Below, one piece after another: positions 7,226 to 15,583 of a stretch of 64,000 nucleotides of DNA. Position numbers and translations under genes: made by a program. The notes below the pieces were generated by a model. The model was not told where the DNA came from. It saw only the letters and a list, made by a program, of their open reading frames with translations, and searched no databases. Every line of letters begins with the position of its first letter. Within the stretch, counting starts at the first letter, position 1. Origin of the DNA: GCA-2731375 sp002731375 (GTDB taxonomy: Bacteria; Pseudomonadota; Alphaproteobacteria; GCA-2731375); the NCBI GenBank assembly GCA_030752605.1, contig JASMDX010000078.1, positions 1 to 64,000 on the forward strand. The letters are read 5' to 3'.

Positions 7226-9342
7226 GCGCGGAAAAATCCAATCTGCCGCTCAGCCTGACCGTCAATCCACGGCTGGAGCAATGGCTGAAGTTTGAGGCTG
7301 ATGAAACCGTGCGTGTCGCCACCGGCAAGGTGGAGATTGGCCAGGGCGTGGTGACGGCCCTGTCACAGATCGCGGCCGAGGAGCTCGATCTGCCTCTAGA
7401 CCAGATCGTCATGCTGTCCGGCGATTCTGATGAAGGCCCGGACGAACGCTATACCTCATCCTCACTGTCGATCATGGTTTCGGGTGCCTCGATCCGGTTG
7501 ATCTGTGCCGAGGCCCGTGCGCTATTGCTGGCCAGGGCCGCCTTGCGCCTAAATTGCAGCGCTGGGCAATTATCAGTCGAGGACGGGCGCATTCTCGTTG
7601 ATGGCGCGGCCTCGGAAATCTCCTATTGGAGCGTGGCGCCAGAGGTTGATTGGAGCCAGGCGGCAACGGGAGAGGTGGCGCCGAAAGCACCCGCCGAGTA
7701 TCGAATCGTCGGACAGAGTATTCCCCGCCAGGATCTGTTGGCAAAGCTAGTGGGCGGCGCCTACATACATGATCGGATACCTGAAGATGTGGTGCATGCG
7801 CGCATGCTGCGCCAGCCGGGACGTGATGCGGTGCTGCGAACATTGGACGAGGCGGCGGTCCGGCACGCCGCGGGCGGTGAGATAGAAATCTTCAAACAAG
7901 CTGATTTCGTGGCCTTTTTGGGGGCTGACGAGGCGGTGGTGGAAGCGGCCGCGGCCGCTGCGGCGGAACATGCGCAATGGGATAAAGCGCCGAATATCGA
8001 ACCGATTCAGCAGGAAGCGGCCTGGCTGCGGGGACAGCCGTCTGACGATAGGCAATACGGCGCCGAGGAAGATTTGGAAGCGCCGGGCGAGATAGTCGAA
8101 GCTACATTCTCACGGCCCTATATTGCCCACGCCTCGCTGGCGCCCTCTTGTGCCTTGGCACAATTCACCGATGGCCGCCTGACGCTCTGGTCCCATGGGC
8201 AGGGCATGCATCCTCTGCGCCGCAATATCGCCGAAGTGTTGCAACTGCCGATCGAAGCAATTTCCGCCAAACATCTGAACGGCCCTGGTTGTTATGGCCA
8301 CAACGGCGCCGATGATGTCACCCTCGACGCCGCCATAATTGCCATGAACAGGCCTGGCCGTTGTATTCGGCTGCAATGGCGGCGGGAGGAAGAGTTCGCC
8401 TTTGAGCCATTCGGGCCGGCGATGTTGGTGGATCTAAAGGTGCGCATTGATGACGCCGGGCGGCCGGCGGATTGGACAACGGAAGTCTGGAGCCCAACCC
8501 ATGTGCAGCGCCCGGGTACCGGCAGCGGGTTTCTACTAGCGGCGGCGGCGCTGCCCAATCCGCCTCCCGCTCCGGTGCCGCAAGACCCTTTGGAGGAAGC
8601 TGGCGGCGGCGGCACCCGCAATGCCACGCCTTACTATGATATTCCCAAGACCCGTATTCTGCACCATCTGGTGACGGCGCCCCCGGTGCGCACCTCCGCC
8701 TTGCGCACATTGGGTGCCTTGCCAAATGTCTTTGCTCTTGAAGCCATGATCGATGACCTGGCCATCAGGGCCGGCGAGGACCCTCTGGACTATCGGCTGT
8801 CCATGCTTTCCGACCCCCGCGCCCGTGCCGTACTGGAGACGGCCACCAAGCGGGCCAATTGGTCACAGCGCGGCACGGGGGGCGAGGGCGAGGGCTTGGG
8901 TCTGGCCTTTGCGCGCTATAAAAATACCGCCGCCTATGCCGCTGTCGCCGTTGCCTTGCACGTGGATGAACAGGTTCATCTCGACCATATCTGGGTGGTT
9001 GCTGATGCTGGTTTGGTGATCAATCCCGACGGCGTGCGCAATCAGCTCGAGGGCGGCGCGGTTCAGGGCGCCTCCTGGACCTTGAAGGAGCAGGTGACCA
9101 TGTTGGGGCAGGGCGTCACTTCCCTGAATTGGGATAGCTATCCGATCCTCAGGTTTAGCGAGATTCCCGGGATCGAGGCGGAAGTGCTAGATCAGCTCGA
9201 ACAGCCCTCGCTTGGCGTGGGCGAATGCTCCGTATCGCCGACGGCGGCGGCCATTGGCAATGCGGTCGCCCATGCCCTTGGCCACCGCATCCATGACATG
9301 CCTCTGTCACGGGAGCGGATCATCGCGGCACTACTGAATTAG
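7222..9342 (+). CDS. molybdopterin-binding large subunit of an isoquinoline 1-oxidoreductase-like hydroxylase
   Basis: 706-residue molybdenum-cofactor subunit of the xanthine dehydrogenase family. The N-terminal part, RVATGKVEIGQGVVTALSQI, is typical of the IorB/nicotinate dehydrogenase B group. Near the C-terminus, LGVGECSVSPTAAAIGNAVA contains the active-site Glu (GVGE) that deprotonates the Mo-bound hydroxyl in this family. No twin-arginine signal is visible, unlike many IorB proteins, so a cytoplasmic enzyme is likely. The expected reaction is water-derived hydroxylation of a heterocycle or aldehyde. The actual substrate cannot be read from the sequence. It ends four bases inside the convergent CoA-transferase gene. 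Confidence 0.9.
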   Translation: MSAEKSNLPLSLTVNPRLEQWLKFEADETVRVATGKVEIGQGVVTALSQIAAEELDLPLDQIVMLSGDSDEGPDERYTSSSLSIMVSGASIRLICAEARALLLARAALRLNCSAGQLSVEDGRILVDGAASEISYWSVAPEVDWSQAATGEVAPKAPAEYRIVGQSIPRQDLLAKLVGGAYIHDRIPEDVVHARMLRQPGRDAVLRTLDEAAVRHAAGGEIEIFKQADFVAFLGADEAVVEAAAAAAAEHAQWDKAPNIEPIQQEAAWLRGQPSDDRQYGAEEDLEAPGEIVEATFSRPYIAHASLAPSCALAQFTDGRLTLWSHGQGMHPLRRNIAEVLQLPIEAISAKHLNGPGCYGHNGADDVTLDAAIIAMNRPGRCIRLQWRREEEFAFEPFGPAMLVDLKVRIDDAGRPADWTTEVWSPTHVQRPGTGSGFLLAAAALPNPPPAPVPQDPLEEAGGGGTRNATPYYDIPKTRILHHLVTAPPVRTSALRTLGALPNVFALEAMIDDLAIRAGEDPLDYRLSMLSDPRARAVLETATKRANWSQRGTGGEGEGLGLAFARYKNTAAYAAVAVALHVDEQVHLDHIWVVADAGLVINPDGVRNQLEGGAVQGASWTLKEQVTMLGQGVTSLNWDSYPILRFSEIPGIEAEVLDQLEQPSLGVGECSVSPTAAAIGNAVAHALGHRIHDMPLSRERIIAALLN

Positions 9343-10535
9343 ATAATGCCCTTTTCCTGTAGCGCGGATACCTCGTCCGCGTTCAGATCGAGATATTCCT
9401 CGTAAACGGCCAGGTTATCGGCACCCAGGGAACGGGCGGTATGGCGCACCTGCCCTGGATTATTGGTCAGCTTGGGGATCACGGCCTGCAGGCGCACCTC
9501 GCCGAAATCATCATCCTGGACAGGCACGATGGCTTCGCGGGCTGCGAACTGCGGGTCTTCGAACACCTGGGCCACGGAATAGATCGGAGCCAGGGTGCCT
9601 TGTTCCCGCTCAAACGCCGCGATGGCTTCTGGTTGCGTGTGGGTCGCGAACCATTCTGTATAGATCTCGTTGATTTCCTCGCGGTTGGCGAAGCGGGTCT
9701 GATTGGTGTCGAATTTTGGGTCTTCCAGCAAATCCGGACGGTCGATGGCTTTTGCATTGCCGACAAAAGTTGCCTGGGTGCTGCCTGAAAGCGAGACGTA
9801 CTGGCCGTCCGAAGTGCGGAAGACGTTTGCCGGTGCCGAATAATGCGAGGCATTGCCGGTGCGTTGGGGCTCCTCGCCCAATTGGTCATACTGGATGGTC
9901 ATGGAATCCAGCAGACGGAAGGTCGCCTCGGTTAGGGAGAGATCGATTTCCTCACCGCCCGTGATGGTGCCCCGCTCCCGGCCTAGCAACGACATCAAAA
10001 CCGCATTGCATGCAGTCAGCCCGCCGATAGCGTCGCCAATGGGATAGCCGTTATGCATGGGCGAGCGGTCGGGGTCGCCGGTAATGTATGCGAGACCCGA
10101 CATTGCCTCGAAAATACGGGCGAAGCCCGGTTTGGTGGCATAGGGCCCAGTCTGCCCAAACGCGGTGGCGCGCAGAATGATCAGGTTCGGGTTGGCCTTC
10201 CACAAGGTTTCCTTATCCAGGCCCCATTTCGCCAGTGTGCCGGTGCGGAAATTCTCTAGCAGGACATCGAACTTCGGCAGCATTTTCAACAGCAGCTCGG
10301 CGCCCTCGGGCTTGCGCAAATCAAGAGTGATGAAATTCTTGTTGCGGTTGGCGGCCTTCCACCACACCGACTTGCCATCCTTGAAAGGTGGGAAGTTGCG
10401 CAGGCCGTCCCCGGTGCCAGGTAGTTCCGCTTTCACGACATCGGCGCCAAAATCCGCCATCAGGGTGCCGGCAAGGGGGGCTGCTAGAATTGTCGCGATA
10501 TCCAGAACCCGGATACCCTGCAATGGTCCGCTCAT
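9339..10535 (-). CDS. family III CoA-transferase (CaiB/BaiF type)
   Basis: 398-residue class III CoA-transferase. The N-terminus GIRVLDIATILAAPLAGTLMA and the segment DFGADVVKAELPGTGDGLR match the CaiB/Frc CoA-binding region. The catalytic Asp is expected in GYPIGDAIGGLTAC, equivalent to Asp169 of formyl-CoA transferase. These enzymes move CoA between a donor such as succinyl-CoA and a carboxylic acid through an aspartyl-CoA anhydride. The acid is not identifiable. It precedes a small membrane protein and a degraded DUF2189 gene, with the double-headed transferase further upstream on the same strand. Confidence 0.9.
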   Translation of the reverse strand: MSGPLQGIRVLDIATILAAPLAGTLMADFGADVVKAELPGTGDGLRNFPPFKDGKSVWWKAANRNKNFITLDLRKPEGAELLLKMLPKFDVLLENFRTGTLAKWGLDKETLWKANPNLIILRATAFGQTGPYATKPGFARIFEAMSGLAYITGDPDRSPMHNGYPIGDAIGGLTACNAVLMSLLGRERGTITGGEEIDLSLTEATFRLLDSMTIQYDQLGEEPQRTGNASHYSAPANVFRTSDGQYVSLSGSTQATFVGNAKAIDRPDLLEDPKFDTNQTRFANREEINEIYTEWFATHTQPEAIAAFEREQGTLAPIYSVAQVFEDPQFAAREAIVPVQDDDFGEVRLQAVIPKLTNNPGQVRHTARSLGADNLAVYEEYLDLNADEVSALQEKGII

Positions 10536-10608
10536 AAGAATACGCCTCTTTCATACGCAAAAAAAACCAGGGCTGAATAATACGGCACGGCTCGGTGCTG
10601 GCAAGGTC

Positions 10609-10890
10609 TTAGGAGATAATTTTGGTGAAGATCATCAGCCCGATCACGACACCGGTCACCCAGGCAAAGGTGTTGCGGAAGCCGGTTTTCTCCTTGCGCA
10701 ACAATATCTGGAAACACATTTTGGCGCCCGCGAAAGCGAAGGCGCACAGCCAGGGCCCAAAGCCGTAGAAGACGGTCCTGATCCAACGTGGACCGTCGGG
10801 CAGCGCGGCGTATTCATTGTGATACGAATGCGCGGCCAAAAGGATGGCGGCGACGATAAAGACGGCGGTGGTCAGGCTGATTTGCTTCAT
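10609..10890 (-). CDS. small hypothetical membrane protein
   Basis: 93 aa with three hydrophobic segments: TAVFIVAAILLAAHSY, VFYGFGPWLCAFAFAGAKM and FAWVTGVVIGLMIFTK. I do not recognise the family. It starts 10 bases after the end of the degraded DUF2189 frame on the same strand and may belong to the same transcript. It is clearly protein-like in its alternation of membrane and charged loops, but no function can be given. Confidence 0.6.
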   Translation of the reverse strand: MKQISLTTAVFIVAAILLAAHSYHNEYAALPDGPRWIRTVFYGFGPWLCAFAFAGAKMCFQILLRKEKTGFRNTFAWVTGVVIGLMIFTKIIS

Positions 10891-10900
10891 GACGCGGTTT

Positions 10901-11310
10901 TCATATCATTGGCTTCTCATCTTCATCTCCGCTGATCCGGACGGCGCGGCGATACAGATGCCAGGACACATGTCCCAAAACCGGCAGTGCCATGAACAGG
11001 CCAAAAAATCCGGAAAGCAGCGATAGGCCGATCATCGTGGCGATTATCATACCCCAAAAACCATCGACCGCGGGTTCTTGCGCACCACCCGGACCGAGGT
11101 AATTATGGCTGTGATAAAGTCCACGTCCCGGTGATACAGCAAGGGAAACGAGGTAACGGAAAACGAAAAACCCGCCATGGCGATGACCGCGCCGGCGGTA
11201 TTGCCGATCAAAAGAAATAGAATGCCCTTGGGCGTCGTCAGAATTTCATTGATGAGTTTGCCTAAAGGCATGGACGTCAGGCCGAAAAAGCCAAAGAACA
11301 GAAGGGTCAC
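10901..11310 (-). pseudogene. DUF2189 membrane protein, N-truncated and frameshifted
   Basis: The first frame (11310-11047) encodes the second half of a DUF2189 protein: FSFSVTSFPLLYHRDVDFIT, then VRVVRKNPRSM. At a T5 run near 11056 the frame is lost. Adding one T restores FWGMIIATMIGLSLLSGF and PVLGHVSWHLYRRA, the exact continuation expected of the family, ending at 10901. The N-terminal half of the roughly 260-residue family is also missing. The GTG at 11310 overlaps the stop of the CoA-transferase gene, so a truncated gene has been brought into apparent translational coupling. The one-base loss could be a sequencing error; the N-terminal truncation cannot. Confidence 0.8.
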
Positions 11311-13619
11311 GCTGTTTCTGCCTTCACGATACCGGCCTCGTGCAATGCCTTGATGTCGGCCTCCGTATAACCAACCTCGCGCAGGGCTTCATCGGTATTT
11401 TCGCCTAAAAGCGGCGTTGGCCGCCAGGCGCAGGGTCGGGTATTGCCAAGGTGAATATACTGGCAAGCCACCGAAAGAGCTCCTGCGGTGGGATGCTGCA
11501 CCGTTGCGGCCATGCCGTTGGCCAGTGTGTGGGGGTCGTCGAGGTAAAGTTCACTGTCGCCCGACTGAGCCTCGGCGGACGGTATGCCTGCTTCTCGCAG
11601 TTTGGCCCGCAGTTCCGCCAGGCCGCTTTTGGCGAAGGCCGCCGCCAATGCCTCGGCCAAGGGTGTCTGGTTCGGATGTAGACCGCCACCGTCGCTGCCG
11701 GCGTCGCTTTGCTCGGCTTGGCCCGCTACACCGCATAGGGCGCGGCGTTGCGCCTCCGTATCCGCCGCCACGTAGATCCAGCCATCGGCCAGACGGAACA
11801 GGCGGTGAAATGGATTCAGGCCGTACTGGTCCTTGTCGGCCAGGGGGCGCACGGGCCGGCCTTTGTAGGAGGAGAACCAGGCGGAGCTTAATAGCACCGC
11901 GCCATTCAACAAATTACTGTCCACCCGCTGCACCGTGCCATGGCGGCTGCGAGCATAGATAGCCAGTACCGTGCCCAGGGCGCCGAGGGCGCCGGTGGTA
12001 TAATCGGTCGGCGCCAATTGGGCCGGGAAAACCGGTTGATTTTCCGGTCCGCCCTGGGCCCACGACATGCCCATCATGGCCTGGGCCAGGGGATCGATGC
12101 CGGGCCGGTGCGCGTATGGCCCGGTACGCCCATAACCGGTCAAATGGGTCTCGATCAATTGCGGGTTATTGGCCGGGCTAATACCCATGCGCTCGGTCGC
12201 GCCGGGGCGCAGGTTGGCCAGCAAAGCATCCGAGGAGGCGGCGATGCGCTGGACGATCTCCTTGCCATCGTCGGTGCTTGTATTTACCGAGACGGAGCGT
12301 TTGTTGAAGTTCAAATTGTAAAAGTATGTCCGACCAATGGGCCTGGACAGATCGCCGCCAAGAGGCTCGAACTTGATGACGTCGGCGCCCAGATCAGCCA
12401 ACAGGCGTCCACCCGTGGGCCCCGCGATGAGATTGGTAATCTCCAGAATGCGAATGCCGTCCAAAGGCAGCGGATCCGGCGCGCCCTGGGCTGGTGAAGA
12501 TGGCTTGATGGCATCGAGCGCCGCGCCGCCATCGGCTGCCTGTGCCCTGGGTCCCTTCACCTGGCCGGGCGTTTCGCTAAACGTTAGCGGCACGCCCATT
12601 TGTACCACCGGGCCAACTTTGGGGTCGTCCAGGGTTGCCACCATCTCGTTGTGGATGACCTGGGGGTCGGACATGCCGGCCTCGGTCTGACGCGCGGGCG
12701 CGAAGGGTACGTCCGCGGCCTCGAAGGCTTCAACCCATTCCGCCAGCGGTTTGCCCGCGATCACATTCGTCAGGACGGCGCGCAGTTCGGCGTCATCCTC
12801 CGGCGTGGCCGGCGCGCCGCCGCCGTTGAAGCGCGGCTCCGCCACTAGATCGCCAATGCCCATCAACTTGGCGGCAATGGCGATAAAGCCGACGTGCACA
12901 CAGCCCAATTGCACCCAATTTCCGTCGGCGCATTCATAGACGCTGTAAAAAGGTGCGCTGCCCGAAGGGTGGGTTTGAAAGACATGACGGTCCAGATGTT
13001 CGCCAATAACTTTCGGATGATACAGCAGCGCACCCGCCATCAACGATGTTTTCACGGTGCGTCCGCGCCCTGATGTCTCGCGCGCCAGCAGGGCCGCGGC
13101 GATGCCCAGACAGGCCAGGATCGATGCGCCGACGGTAGGCAGGGGATGGACCAGATGCACCGGCGCCGGGCGAAATCCCGGCAGGCCGCCGAGGACACCC
13201 ATGCGGGCCAAGACCAGATCCTCGATCGCTGGCTCGTCTTTCAGTGCACCGCGATTGCCGTAGGCGGTGACGGAGCAGCTGATAAGGCGGGGATTTATCC
13301 CGGACAGGCGTTCGGCGGCGACCAGTTCCTGGTGCGCCGAACTTGGCGCGAAGTCCTCGACCAAGATATCCGCGCCCGCCGCCAGTTCATGGAACTTGGC
13401 GGCCTGAGGTGTTTCACCAGTCGCCTGATCAAGATCGAGCGCCACGCATTCCTTGCCCCGGTCCCAAATTATGAAACCGCCGTCGCGAAATAGCGGCGCA
13501 TCTGGTCCACTCACGCGAATGACCCGTGCACCCTGATCGCTCAACAGCATGGTTGCAAGTGCCGCCGCCGGGCCCGTGCTTAGGTCGAGAATGGTGATCC
13601 CATCCAGGATGCTTGGCAT
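11307..13619 (-). CDS. double-headed family III CoA-transferase (two CaiB/BaiF domains)
   Basis: 770 aa from the ATG at 13619; an upstream in-frame start at 13802 looks artificial. The protein has two complete transferase domains in tandem. Domain 1 (about 1-370) begins ILDGITILDLSTGPAAALAT and includes the Asp-containing region SCSVTAYGNRGALKD. Domain 2 (about 390-765) begins PLPLDGIRILEITNLIAGPT, includes LADLGADVIKFEPLGGDLSR, and ends NTDEALREVGYTEADIKALH. Single-domain members are about 400 aa and work as interlocked dimers, so a fused tandem may fold as one internal pseudo-dimer. Expected chemistry is CoA exchange between acids. It is divergent from the cupin gene at 13823. Confidence 0.88.
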   Translation of the reverse strand: MPSILDGITILDLSTGPAAALATMLLSDQGARVIRVSGPDAPLFRDGGFIIWDRGKECVALDLDQATGETPQAAKFHELAAGADILVEDFAPSSAHQELVAAERLSGINPRLISCSVTAYGNRGALKDEPAIEDLVLARMGVLGGLPGFRPAPVHLVHPLPTVGASILACLGIAAALLARETSGRGRTVKTSLMAGALLYHPKVIGEHLDRHVFQTHPSGSAPFYSVYECADGNWVQLGCVHVGFIAIAAKLMGIGDLVAEPRFNGGGAPATPEDDAELRAVLTNVIAGKPLAEWVEAFEAADVPFAPARQTEAGMSDPQVIHNEMVATLDDPKVGPVVQMGVPLTFSETPGQVKGPRAQAADGGAALDAIKPSSPAQGAPDPLPLDGIRILEITNLIAGPTGGRLLADLGADVIKFEPLGGDLSRPIGRTYFYNLNFNKRSVSVNTSTDDGKEIVQRIAASSDALLANLRPGATERMGISPANNPQLIETHLTGYGRTGPYAHRPGIDPLAQAMMGMSWAQGGPENQPVFPAQLAPTDYTTGALGALGTVLAIYARSRHGTVQRVDSNLLNGAVLLSSAWFSSYKGRPVRPLADKDQYGLNPFHRLFRLADGWIYVAADTEAQRRALCGVAGQAEQSDAGSDGGGLHPNQTPLAEALAAAFAKSGLAELRAKLREAGIPSAEAQSGDSELYLDDPHTLANGMAATVQHPTAGALSVACQYIHLGNTRPCAWRPTPLLGENTDEALREVGYTEADIKALHEAGIVKAETA

Positions 13620-13822
13620 ATGTGGTCCTGTCGTATGCAGGCGCATGGCCCAGGGGGGCGCCATGTGGAGGGCGGGATAATACCGCTGGTTTTGATCGAG
13701 CATTATCCAAGGGACGGCATATTTATGATGGTAGCCAAAACGCAACGTCATTGGAATGGCTTTCCGTGCGCGTGATTGTTCTGGTATTTTTATCGGTACC
13801 AACGGCCAAAGGGAGGAATTGG

Positions 13823-14260
13823 ATGTCTCAGGAAAGCAAGCCGCCGCGGGTGCTGCGCGAAAAGGATGTGCCCATGTTCGGGCCCGGCCATGACGAATCC
13901 CATTACATCTCCGTGCCCATCAAGCAGTATTACAGCCTCGAGGGCGTGGGCAACGTGGGCGTTTGCCATATGGAACCCGGTGATGAAACCTGTGTCTTCG
14001 CGATTGAGGCGGAAGATGACGGAACAGCACGCCATCAATACGGGCCCTGCGACGAGTTCTATTATATCTTGGAGGGCGAATTTACCGTTTTTTGGGGAAC
14101 CGACGCCGACGCGCTGGATCAATCTTTCGTGCTGAACGAGGGCGATTGCACCCATTACACCACCGGTTGGAAGTATAAGGTCAAGAATACAGGCGATGTA
14201 CCCGCCAGGTTCTTCTATTTTCTGACATCGCCGCCCGGAATTGTCCGCCGCTTCGACTGA
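13823..14260 (+). CDS. cupin-domain protein
   Basis: 145-residue small beta-barrel protein starting at the ATG at 13823 behind GGGAGGAA (13811-13818). The cupin signature is visible as GPCDEFYYILEGEFTVFWGT (motif 1) and LNEGDCTHYTTGWKYKVKN with PARFFYFLTSPPG (motif 2). Motif 1 lacks the usual pair of His metal ligands (Cys/Asp/Glu at those places), so metal binding is uncertain. The gene is monocistronic between the divergent transferase and the adaptor gene. It could be a sensor, an isomerase or a non-catalytic binding protein. Confidence 0.8.
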   Translation: MSQESKPPRVLREKDVPMFGPGHDESHYISVPIKQYYSLEGVGNVGVCHMEPGDETCVFAIEAEDDGTARHQYGPCDEFYYILEGEFTVFWGTDADALDQSFVLNEGDCTHYTTGWKYKVKNTGDVPARFFYFLTSPPGIVRRFD

Positions 14261-14509
14261 TGGCGCGGTTGGCGGGAAGTTCGAAACCTGTTCAATTATT
14301 ACATTTTCTAGATTGTCGGCTGGTTGCTAGAGTAAGGGCCAGCAACTGACTATAATCTAAATTCGCTTTTCCCCCGGCGGTGCGCGCCCTATATGGCGCT
14401 TCAGGCGGGGTTATGTCTCATGCGTTACTCCCAAATTGGGGAGCCGTAACGAAAGGCCCTGGTTATCTCGGAATTCACTTCAAAATCGCGAAGCCGCTGG
14501 GTCAAGCTA

Positions 14510-15562
14510 TTGTTCTTTGCCGCTGGGGTGATCGTGATCGCTATTGCTGCGGTCGAGGGGCTGCATTGGTGGCGTCATGTGGACGAACCCAATGCCCGGG
14601 TCAGGGTCGACTTCACGCTGTTATCCCCCAATGTCAATGCCACCATCAAGACCGTGCATGTCAAACGCGGCGACCGGGTGGAAAAGGGTGCCTTGCTTGC
14701 CTCCATGGATACGGCGGTCGTGGGGCTCGATGTTGATACGCTGGAGGCCGAAATCGCCAAGGAAAAGGCTAACCGGAACCAGGTTGAGGCGGAACTGGTG
14801 CAGTATCAGCGAGAAATGAATGACAAGATTTCTACCGCCACGGTGGCGGTGGCGTTGCAACAGCGGGAACATGAGACCTGGAAGAACCGATTGACCATTG
14901 CCCGGGCCAATGTGGATAGAAACAAGAAATTGGCGTCCCGGCGCGCCATCACGGCCCGTCAAATGGATGACGCGAGGGACCGCTTGCTTGATATTACTTC
15001 GAAATTACGCTCGCTCGAGACCGATATTCAGACCAGCCAGAAAAAGATCAGGGAACTGGAAAGTTCCCTGAAAAAGGAAGCCGTCTACCGCAGCCGGATC
15101 GGCGCTATCGAGCGCGCCATTGACAAGATTGGCGTACAGTTGCGCCAAGCCAAGCAGCGCCTCACGGATATGCATATCCGCGCGCCCATCAACAGCATTG
15201 TCGACGAGATTTATGTCACCGCCGGGGTGTATGTGGAGGACGGAGACCGTGCCTTTTTGCTGCATGATCCCGCCGCCCTCTGGCTGGAGGCGGAGGTAGA
15301 CGAAAGCGATATTCGCCAGGTGGTGCGCGGACAGACAGTGAGCATCGAGTTCGACGCCTATCCATTCGAATATTTCGAGGGCACGGTCCGGGCCGTCGGC
15401 AACGCTACCCTGGGGTCCATGGGCAGTGGCGGCGCCAACGGTAGTGGCAAGTCGGTTGATCCCCGCCTGGCCCAACGTATCCCCGTATTGATCGACCTGC
15501 CGAAAATGGAAAAGGCCGTTCGCCCCGGCATGCGTGCCAGCGTCAATATCGCGGTTCGCTAG
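14510..15562 (+). CDS. HlyD/EmrA-type membrane fusion protein
   Basis: Periplasmic adaptor of a tripartite or MFS-coupled exporter. One N-terminal membrane segment (FFAAGVIVIAIAAVEGL) is followed by a biotinyl/lipoyl-like half, VNATIKTVHVKRGDRVEKGA. A long coiled-coil hairpin follows (about residues 80-220, including EAEIAKEKANRNQVEAELVQ), then the second lipoyl half RAPINSIVDEIYVTAGVYVE and a beta-barrel. The start is uncertain. The TTG at 14510 gives 350 aa, but the frame stays open upstream to 14450 and would supply a basic stretch (KSRSRW) before the membrane helix, from a CTG at 14459. It lies 21 bp upstream of the MFS gene at 15584 on the same strand. Confidence 0.85.
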   Translation: MFFAAGVIVIAIAAVEGLHWWRHVDEPNARVRVDFTLLSPNVNATIKTVHVKRGDRVEKGALLASMDTAVVGLDVDTLEAEIAKEKANRNQVEAELVQYQREMNDKISTATVAVALQQREHETWKNRLTIARANVDRNKKLASRRAITARQMDDARDRLLDITSKLRSLETDIQTSQKKIRELESSLKKEAVYRSRIGAIERAIDKIGVQLRQAKQRLTDMHIRAPINSIVDEIYVTAGVYVEDGDRAFLLHDPAALWLEAEVDESDIRQVVRGQTVSIEFDAYPFEYFEGTVRAVGNATLGSMGSGGANGSGKSVDPRLAQRIPVLIDLPKMEKAVRPGMRASVNIAVR

Positions 15563-15583
15563 GGCACGGGCGGAGCAGAGGCG

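Noticed and set aside
13619..13802. 61-residue N-terminal extension of the double CoA-transferase
   Set aside because: The extension has no family similarity and crosses the likely promoter; the ATG at 13619 starts the standard SILDGITILDLS domain.
14280..14360. Possible tRNA-like segment (GTTCGAAACC) and inverted repeat after the cupin gene
   Set aside because: No acceptor or anticodon stem can be drawn around it; the inverted GTTGCT/AGCAAC is only six bases.
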